Shown in pieces: positions 56,831-64,000 of a DNA stretch of 64,000 nucleotides. Made by a program: the position numbers and the translations under genes. Origin of the DNA: Takakia lepidozioides (Eukaryota > Streptophyta > Takakiopsida > Takakiales > Takakiaceae); assembly GCA_030704615.1 (NCBI GenBank), contig CM060731.1, positions 25,110,001 to 25,174,000 of the forward strand, given 5' to 3'. The stretch's first letter is position 1; every line of letters begins with the position of its first letter. A model generated the notes under the pieces. That model saw only the letters and a program-made list of their open reading frames with translations, had not been told where the DNA came from and searched no databases.

Positions 56831-58657
56831 CTATCTTGTTGAGTCATGGCCCTTTGCGCCGTAATATTGAAACGTTGTCTCCTTGGAGAACTCTGCAAAA
56901 GTACAACCTTCCCTCCATCGTGCTCTCAAAGGAGGTATTTGTTTCTCTAAACTTTTTGGGAGAACCCCTGCCTCTAGCACTGTCGACCTTTCTCTCTCCT
57001 CCAAGGGAAGAACCAGAGGCCTATCCCATGCCGGTTGTAAAAACACAGCCATAGTCTCCCTACTGACGTTTCCAGCCCCTGGTGGTCGTGAAACACAGTG
57101 TGCTCTGGCAACCAGCTTTCCTCCCGATAGGACTTGAGCCACCTCTCCAGCTTGCACTATCAGACAGTCCGGAGGGATAGCCACAGAACTGCTCTTTCCC
57201 CTGGCAGTATCCATGACTAATAACCCTGAGTGGCCAGTTGGGGGAGGGCACTCGCAGGCACGACAACTATGCTGCAACAGATTCTTGGAAGATAATATTG
57301 TCTCTTCCGCTTCCTGAACTTTATCACCGTAAACAGTTTTCCTGCTCAAGTGGCCATGACCCTCACCCACACACTGATTTTGTCCTAAAACGCTAATCGT
57401 GGGGCACGGGTAGCACCCTCCCTTTTCTATTGGGGAGTGCCGGGAAATACCCCCCTTCCTATTGATTTCAATGTGAGTAGTTGTTGGCACAGCGAGTTTG
57501 GAGACCTGTAGTGTCAGGTCCATTGCCGTAGAGAGCATGCTTGCGGAGATATCCATTGCATTCACCTGAGACCCACGATCTGAAAAGGAGTAATTGCATT
57601 CAGAGAGACTTTCCTTGGAAGAATGTTTCCATGTCGCAGATGAACCTTCCATTTGAATGAGAAGGTCCTCAGAGAGCTGGCTTGGTGCAGATGCGAGAAA
57701 GAGAGGCGCTGTTAAAACAGTCAGTATTCCGTAATCATAGTGCCACTGCTGCCATAAATTGGATGGCAGACTAGACAGTTGAGTGTCATGCTGACACAGT
57801 TGCATCTCCCAATCTCTGGTCTCCCCATGTTTCTTTGTTGTTGCGTTTTTCTTCTGCTTAGACTTTCCTGTGGCCCCTAGAGTTGAGCCTAAAAGACTGT
57901 GTTCCTGAAAGGAATGATAGTGAATCAGACGTCCCTTTGCAGTGCCCGACTCTCGGATTGCATGTTCTAGCCCTGCATTGCAGACATTGATATCGGATGG
58001 CATCCTGCAATCGCTGCTGCTTCGAGAAACACCAAAATCACAGAGGCGAGCAACCCCTAGCCCAACCTCAACCATGGAAGCTCCCAGCTGACGAAACAAA
58101 CTTCCAAGCTCTCTCAGACTGGTGTCTTCTCCCCCTTCCACATTAGGTTGTGATACTATCTTGTTGCAATCACCACTAGCTGCCGCAGAGGGACTGGCCA
58201 ATCCAAATTGAAGTTGAGCGGCAAACGATGACACCGGTCGATCAGGAGCCTTCAAAGGCACATCTGTGCCAAGGCCATGTTCCTTAAGCACACAAGAGCG
58301 TTGGGAACTGGACATCAGGGCTAATCTCTTGGCAAGCGGCAGCAGCTGGCGCCTCAAAACTTCGTAACCTGGGATGCCTCTCACAGCTACAAACCCCTGG
58401 CCACTGGGTCCCATCGCTTCCATGATTGCTGCCACCATATCCAGCCCCTCGTACTCCCCATGCTTGATCCTATCCCTAACCACACTGCAATCTGCTCCAC
58501 TTTCATAGGTTCCCAAGAAACCCACCTGCTTATCTGCTCCTTCATCAACACAAGTGCATGCATCGGCACCAATGTCTGCTCCATCTTCCTTCTCACCACC
58601 TCTCGCCCCACATTCCAAGGATGTGGCCAACAGGCTTGGGTAGTCCAGCACCAACAT
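56831..58657 (-). CDS. 2-oxoglutarate/Fe(II)-dependent oxygenase-like protein, intronless
   Basis: A single open frame of 608 codons. N-terminal MLVLDYPSLL and PSGQGFVAVRGIPGYEVLRRQLLPLAKRL fit the start of plant 2OG-Fe(II) oxygenase-superfamily proteins. The jelly-roll iron site is H306-x-D308 (WHYDYGILTVL) with distal H520 (LSGGKLVARAHCV) and R534 of SRETMAVFLQP, the likely 2OG contact. The family ending FAEFSKETTFQYYG is present. Between residues about 322 and 495 lies a long Ser-rich stretch of little similarity, which makes the protein longer than I expect for its relatives. The substrate is unknown. The ATG at 58657 is the first in frame and fits the family's N-terminus. The flanking AT-rich block upstream would hold its promoter. 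Confidence 0.82.
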   Translation of the reverse strand: MLVLDYPSLLATSLECGARGGEKEDGADIGADACTCVDEGADKQVGFLGTYESGADCSVVRDRIKHGEYEGLDMVAAIMEAMGPSGQGFVAVRGIPGYEVLRRQLLPLAKRLALMSSSQRSCVLKEHGLGTDVPLKAPDRPVSSFAAQLQFGLASPSAAASGDCNKIVSQPNVEGGEDTSLRELGSLFRQLGASMVEVGLGVARLCDFGVSRSSSDCRMPSDINVCNAGLEHAIRESGTAKGRLIHYHSFQEHSLLGSTLGATGKSKQKKNATTKKHGETRDWEMQLCQHDTQLSSLPSNLWQQWHYDYGILTVLTAPLFLASAPSQLSEDLLIQMEGSSATWKHSSKESLSECNYSFSDRGSQVNAMDISASMLSTAMDLTLQVSKLAVPTTTHIEINRKGGISRHSPIEKGGCYPCPTISVLGQNQCVGEGHGHLSRKTVYGDKVQEAEETILSSKNLLQHSCRACECPPPTGHSGLLVMDTARGKSSSVAIPPDCLIVQAGEVAQVLSGGKLVARAHCVSRPPGAGNVSRETMAVFLQPAWDRPLVLPLEERERSTVLEAGVLPKSLEKQIPPLRARWREGCTFAEFSKETTFQYYGAKGHDSTR

Positions 58658-58739
58658 CTCCCGCCCTCGGCACCATGTAGGTGCTTGCTATTGTGTAGGC
58701 AGAGAAAAGTGCTGAAATGAGCTCTTCAAGAAAGATCCA

Positions 58740-59270
58740 TACTACTTAGCTTTAACCCTAAACGCCCATCCCCTTCTCAATGTAAGTAGTCAAACTTCGA
58801 TCTGTAGCTCAATTTCCCGTCTTGAATTTGAGAAAAAACAAATTTAATATTTTTCAGAGATGAACCTATATGTTTACTATAAATCTTGAATTTTTCAGAA
58901 TTGTCTCATAAAAAGTGAAATATTATGATTTTCTTAAGCTTAATGTCTTGAAAAACTCATATCAATTACAATAAGTATCCAAAATTTATGAAAATTTTAC
59001 CTTTTTAAATCACACTTTAGTATATTTAAAAGTCAAAGAAAAATTTTAAGTTGAAAAATTCGATAGAAAAACTATGCTGAAGAACGAATTGGCTCTTGAC
59101 CCATTGAATTGGTAATTGCTATAAGAGATTCAATAATTGGAATTTTGATGAATCGTAAAGTGGAATAGAAACTAGACTTGATTATCTTTACTTTGTTAGT
59201 TCAACTCAAATGCAAAAAAGATTTTTTTCAAAGTGAAAACTAAGTTTTGACCAGAGAGGAGCCACTGTAG
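58740..59270. other. AT-rich upstream region of the oxygenase gene
   Basis: Very AT-rich DNA without coding frames, running from just upstream of the oxygenase start codon. It likely contains the promoter of that minus-strand gene; no single element stands out beyond many A/T runs. Confidence 0.45.
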
Positions 59271-59559
59271 GCGTTTAGGCAAAGTTATTTCAGGAGAAAG
59301 TTACATCGACCGACAGGGTTTTTACTAACTGATCGTCGCAGGCTGCAGCGCATCATTTCTAAATGGCCTTCGAAGAGCATGCCATGGATGTGATTATTCA
59401 CAATAATAATAACACTAATAGGTAATAGACGATCGCTCTATGGCACCCTCCAGGGGTTATTTTTTCCTCTTTTACCTTGCTGACGTTTTTGTCCCCTCTT
59501 TTTATAAGAGTTTAAGAGCCTTTCCATTATTTTAAGGAAAAAAACAGAAAACAATATAT

Positions 59560-59622
59560 GTGGCTGCTGGGATTCGAACCCAGATCAGTTGCATTAAGCG
59601 CTTTTCATTGAGCTACAGCCAC
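59560..59622 (-). tRNA. tRNA-like sequence with shortened anticodon arm (degenerate tRNA or SINE head)
   Basis: On the minus strand the ends GTGGCTG and CAGCCAC form a perfect 7-bp acceptor stem, and CTGGGTTCGAATCCCAG is a perfect T arm with box B. TAGCTC begins a box-A-like D arm, but its stem has a mismatch. Only 63 bases separate the ends, about nine fewer than needed, and no regular anticodon stem-loop can be drawn. A run of seven T lies about 16 bases past the 3' end, where a Pol III stop would be. Best read as a decayed or unusual tRNA copy. Confidence 0.45.
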
Positions 59623-59639
59623 TTCCATGCTACTGATGA

Positions 59640-60750
59640 ACACTAATTTAAATTTATACAGAAAACAAGTGTATTATTAAATAGTAGATGGTCCTATGGA
59701 CAAAAATAAACAGTGGTACAGTATCTACTAAGGTAGAAACTTACAGGCTGAGCCTTTGCCCTTTGCCCTTCTCCCTGATCCCGGCACACATTCCTGTCTT
59801 GACATCTTTTGAAACTCTCTCTTATGCAATTCTGGACTTAGGCCACCTTCCACATTCACTTCCTCTGGACATAGGCAAAACCATACCATTGCGCAAACCA
59901 GCCAATGGTGGGTCCAAATTGGCCATGAACAGTGTACTGTGAGTGCGTCTTGTTCGGTTGCAACAGCAGGTTTCTGCACGGAGGATGCCTCAACTATGAC
60001 GTCGATCAAGTCAAGTGCTGTAAATCCGCGCCTCCATATTGGGCTTAAATTGCCTTGCAACAACTCCTACTGGTGACTGAGAGAAAGAAAGAAATCTATT
60101 ACGTCCAGTGGAACAGAAGGGAGGAACACGAACCACGGAAAAACAAGACAGCCTGGCATGAACCATACTGCCTTATGCAGGTAAGACTGCTAGGTACTTC
60201 AGCTCCTCATTTAAGCACCTTGAACAGCAATTGTGACCAATGGATTCTAGTGGGCACAACAATTATCCCTCAATCTAGTGTGCGTTAAAGACCCCATGCA
60301 CAGCTAGTAGAGACTATTACTACTCGCAGGTAGTCCCCCAAGTACAAGGTCTATAACTCTCAACAACTAACCCCTTGGCAACCATTTTTCCTCTCTAGCA
60401 TCAAGCCAAGCCTTGTGCTGTATGTATCACATCTACTAGGACAATTAAGCCGTGGACTTGTTTTCCTCTATCAGATACATTCAGGAATCAACAAGAACTG
60501 AGGCAAGTCAGCTGAGCATAAATGAAGAAAGGAATAGCAAAGGCAGAATTCACAGGGCTTGCCTGCCTGAATACAATTTCATGTACCAGATTAATAGAAC
60601 TAAAAGGGGTGCATATGCAAGTGAATGTACTTCTTCACCCATGCATAGAAACCTCCACCAAACTCACGACTGTTGGTAAACCAGGGCAACGAGTCGACGG
60701 GTCATCAACGACCAAAACAAATGAAGCCATCCTACTGGAAGATAATTCAG
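59640..60750. other. Intergenic stretch without recognised features
   Basis: Short open frames on both strands (for example 60063-59728 on the minus strand) have no family resemblance. It separates the two minus-strand genes and likely holds the 3' UTR of the reductase-like gene at its right edge. Confidence 0.4.
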
Positions 60751-60752
60751 TT

Positions 60753-63700
60753 TTAGGTTGTATTTGAGTTGAGAGTTAGTTCAACACCAGAGGCAAAGTT
60801 CTTCATAGAGATCCCCACTTTGGAGACAAGGTTGGTGATGTCCATGGAGATGTCAGCTGGGCTCGCCACTCCACGGTTCACCTACACAGAGACTCCCACA
60901 AACTACTAAGGACTCCCATAGAATCCCATCTTAGAAATTAGAGACTGCCCTCAACTTTATTTAGCCAGAAGACTTCCAAGTTCAAGGCAAAAACTGGTGA
61001 GTTGGTCACCACCATCTTGGGTACAAGGCATCTATAGCAGCAATCAGGACATTGTGCAAAGACGTTTAGGGTTTAGGGTCACAGACAGAGGGTAGCCATG
61101 AAAACTGACTACAACGTGATTCCTTGTTGAAGTCCAGCAGTGATATGGACATTTGGCCAGGTTTGAGGCATTCAAAGAAATGCAGAGTCAGTTTTCTGAG
61201 ATTATCTGTGTTAGAGACGTACCGAAAGTGCAGAAACACGTTTTATAAGACCCTGACCATAACCCCTCACTTGAGCCACCACATCTGCCATGTCGGCACG
61301 GGAAACTCGATCTGGACCCCCAACGTTCAGCAGCAGCTGCATGTCTACTCCACCTGCAGCAATTTACTCAATATGAGGTTTGATCACTTACAGTAGAACA
61401 CGTGGCTATTCCAAGAATGTTGGCAATTTGAGATAAAATCATGGAGAAGATGGGATGAAGCAGGATAGGGGAAGACGGGGAAGGTGGAATAGAAGAGAAT
61501 ACAATCGGACGCAATACAACCAGTGAAGGCTCACACACTAGTGGGCCGACTCCTTCAAGTTTTGCCCTCCACTACTCTCTCTGGAGGCTCCTTATGATAG
61601 CATCCCTTGCATTTTTAAAAGTGAAATGAAATGAAATGTCTTTGCAAGAGAGAAAGAAAAAGTGAGTATATTACTTCCATGGATGGGGGGGCCCAAAGGG
61701 CCCAAGGACAGAGAACAGAAACAGAAGCCAAGTACTGAGAGAGACAGAGAGTTGCCTGCAGCTGACTTGGCCATCAAAAGTTCTATCACATTCACCACGT
61801 CCTTCACAAACACAGGGCACCTGTACTCATCATAGAAAAACTCGCCTTCTTTCCCAGATGAAAGCACACCATCTATCCACTGCGCAGTTTTTAAGTGGGC
61901 AAACCAGGTTACTCATGTGCAATAGTCTGAGCAGAAGATATTGTCATAATCAAATCCTATTACCATCTACAACCCTGGGATACCCAAGCTTTGTAGACAA
62001 TTGACTCGGAAAATTCCCTTATTGAACAGGCACCCAAAAACTAGAAGAGTGAAAACTCCAGTAGTACCTGAAGGGGAAGGGTTTTGGGCAATGGAATGAG
62101 GGGTTGGGGCCCATAAATGATGCTACTTCTGAGGATGACATAGTTCAACCAATTTGCTTGCACGACACTCTCAGCAGCCACCTTTGAATGGCCGTAAACA
62201 TTCACGGGTTTGGTCTCATCTTCCTCCTTGTAGAAGGATTTGAGTCCTTCATACACTGCCATCCAAATGTCCATGACAGTCTTGTTAGGTGTACTTTTTA
62301 ACTTTAACCCCAAAGCCTCATGGTCATTGGTCTTGATCCATGTTTACATGCAGCAGAAAATGGGACAAGGGGGAGGTGCATAGAAGGAGAGCAGAAGGGG
62401 GTCCACCACTGGCAAGCTCTGGCATCTGTGCATTATCTTGATGCTTGCCTACAGATATATCGAAAGGGGCGCAGCAGAGCTTAATGGCCTTCACACCAGG
62501 GCAGAAGGATGGCTCCAGTGACAGGCCTTACATCTGTACAGCGAATTCATTCTGGCCTCCCAGGTGCTGTGACCTTGATGTACATGAATCATTCAAGTAG
62601 GACCAAGCATGTTGCCATGGTCTATACTAACAAGATTGAGGAGCTACTCCCTTCCTTGCTCACATGCCCCCGGCCCCGCTCCTCAGAGACTAATCACAGC
62701 TACACATTTGTTTCAGAAGAGGGCCACAGTAGCAATGTTGGCAGCGCATTATGCTGTCCTATCATGTCAATGCCTCCTCAATCCAAAATTAATTCCAAAA
62801 CTTGCTTCCCTGTAACCAGATTTTTGTTGGTTGTACACAAGTCTATGGCAATGTTCTCCTATTCTGACTGGGTTTGGGATCCTACAAAAACTACATCCTC
62901 CAATCAACTCCAGGGCCAAATCCACCTCTACACTGATCGTTTCTCGTGCTCCAACCCAATTATAGCTGAAGACAATGGATCCCTGGACAAAACTGTGGAA
63001 AACAAGTGTCAAGACTTTCCACCCTTTTCCACATTATGTGCTGTGCACGATATCATACATACCTTGATCAGTCGAGAGATGAATGAGAAGCGGAGCAACA
63101 GGGGCGTTGATGGATGCCAGCCATTTGAGCAGAGCACTGGGCACGTTGGTGGTCATAGTTGCTTCAGGGTTGGCCTCGCATGCTCGGGGGACAGACAAGG
63201 CAGCACAGTTTACAACCACGCGTGGCTGCGACCCTCCAACCCCCCGCCCCTGCCTTCAGTCTGCATTTACCCATGGATTTTGATTACTACTCTTAATTAA
63301 CCATGCATCTAGGAATAGAAGGACGTAAGGACATTCGAAGAGCAGAAAATGGCAGAGAAAAGGCAGCACTTTGCTGGATGTGCGAGGTGGAACCCTCAAT
63401 CGTGATGCCTACCGAGCACCACACAGTGAAAATCACAGCTGATCCTTGGTGAAATGATTTCATGTTATAGTTGCCTCTAATGACTTCCAATATATATCAG
63501 GATACGACAGTAATTTGATTATCCGACTCCCTGATTGCAATGGCGAAAAAATGTAGCCTTCTCACACTTTGCTCACCGATAGTGCAACAATGGTTTGTTG
63601 GCATGTCAGAACATCCGTAAAGCGAAAGAGAGAACACTCACAGGGCCCAATGCTGAAGATATGGCATCCAGTCCTGTGCCCGTGCACACATCCACTTGGA

Positions 63701-63878
63701 AGGCCTGCACATTGGGCAGCTTCCTTTGCAATTCTAGCGATGGCGGGTGAGACTTGTAAGTGAATGCTACCCTGCGGAGCACGGAAGGCTGACTAACCAG
63801 TGCTTCCAGCAAATGCATTCCCAGGTACCCAGACCCCCCAACAACAACCACTAGATCTCCAGTGCTTCCATTCTCCAT
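60753..63878 (-). CDS. RmlD/MAT2B-like NAD(P)-binding reductase (extended SDR family)
   Basis: The protein resembles plant dTDP-4-dehydrorhamnose-reductase-like / methionine adenosyltransferase beta-subunit-like proteins. Exons on the minus strand: 63878-63642, 63225-63063, 62255-62068, 61879-61756, 61353-61223, 60881-60753 (TAA). Total 972 nt, 323 aa, the family's usual size. It has the Rossmann motif VVGGSGYLG (about 12-20), VVVNCAALSVPRACE, LSTDQVYEG, the active-site Y154-x3-K158 (VNVYGHSK), ILRSSIIYGPQ, WIDGVLSSGK, VGGPDRVSRADMA and RGVASPADISMDI. Intron 4 uses a GC donor (CAG|GCAACT), needed to join SAAG with GVDMQ. The start ATG directly precedes the Rossmann fold. The exact substrate (sugar nucleotide versus a regulatory role) cannot be decided. 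Confidence 0.92.
61618..61730 (-). repeat. LINE-tail-like repeat in intron 4 of the reductase gene
   Basis: GTGAAATGAAATGAAATGTC begins like the reversed ATTTC tail. It is followed by GAGTATATTACTTCC and then GGGGGGCCCAAAGGGCCC, the GGGCCC hairpin also seen at 14090 and 14450. It thus joins the pentanucleotide tail of one family with the hairpin type of the other. It lies directly before (3' of) the GC donor of this intron. Confidence 0.55.
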
Positions 63879-64000
63879 TGCACCACTTCACAGCTCAAAG
63901 AGAAAACCGCAGTGGAGGACCCACAAGAGCAGAGAGTGATGTTTGTCCCAGATCAGTGATTGCAAGCTCGTTAGTGCAGAGTGATGCATGTTCACTGCAC

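Noticed and set aside
59728-60063. 111-codon minus-strand frame as an upstream exon of the oxygenase gene
   Set aside because: The oxygenase frame already has a family-like N-terminus at 58657 and this stretch shows no resemblance or convincing splice link.
61060-61080. GTTTAGGGTTTAGGGT, a plant-telomere-like motif
   Set aside because: Only about two repeat units inside a gene intron; too short to be an interstitial telomere array.
62509-63300. 263-codon open frame on the plus strand
   Set aside because: It lies antisense to exon 2 and introns 1-2 of the reductase gene, has no family resemblance, and the minus-strand exon is clearly the coding sense.

Overview
The window looks like nuclear DNA of a green plant (streptophyte): genes split by GT-AG introns with U-rich acceptors, a plant-specific KEG ubiquitin ligase, a VIH-type inositol pyrophosphate kinase, and introns full of retrotransposon debris. 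The lineage cannot be fixed from sequence alone. A charophyte alga or an early-diverging land plant is my best guess. No bacterial or organellar gene order is present.

Layout, left to right. Positions 112-3759 (+) hold the 3' part of a zeta-class glutathione transferase / maleylacetoacetate isomerase whose first exon lies off the window. Positions 7308-18835 (+) hold a complete 16-exon KEG gene (RING, kinase, ankyrin repeats, HERC2-like repeats; 1632 aa). Positions about 20380-24780 (-) hold a decayed Ty3/gypsy retrotransposon with an unusual payload: a cytosine-5 DNA methyltransferase lies in the pol frame between protease and reverse transcriptase, and a PHD-finger remnant follows the integrase. 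Most of the reverse transcriptase and RNase H is deleted. Positions 24780-28400 are AT-rich at first and then carry a possible HUH-endonuclease transposon remnant (+) and a LINE RNase H fragment (-).

Positions 29020-51286 (+) hold a complete 30-exon VIH/PPIP5K gene (1083 aa) whose introns contain many LINE and SINE-like copies in both orientations, including a nested cluster in the 4.1-kb intron 27. Positions 53896-55415 (+) hold a 3-exon MIA40 gene whose redox-active CPC motif reads CEC. A LINE fragment follows. Positions 56831-58657 (-) hold an intronless 2OG-Fe(II) oxygenase gene, followed by an AT-rich gap with a tRNA-like element. Positions 60753-63878 (-) hold a complete 6-exon RmlD/MAT2B-type NAD(P)-binding reductase gene (323 aa).

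The host genes are unrelated housekeeping or signalling genes (tyrosine catabolism, ubiquitin signalling, inositol pyrophosphate metabolism, mitochondrial import, sugar-nucleotide or SAM-related metabolism) and show no operon-like link. Exon structures were assembled by hand from splice signals, reading phase and family resemblance. All reading phases close, giving CDS lengths divisible by three. The most unusual feature is the retrotransposon that carries its own DNA methyltransferase together with a chromatin-reader-type domain.
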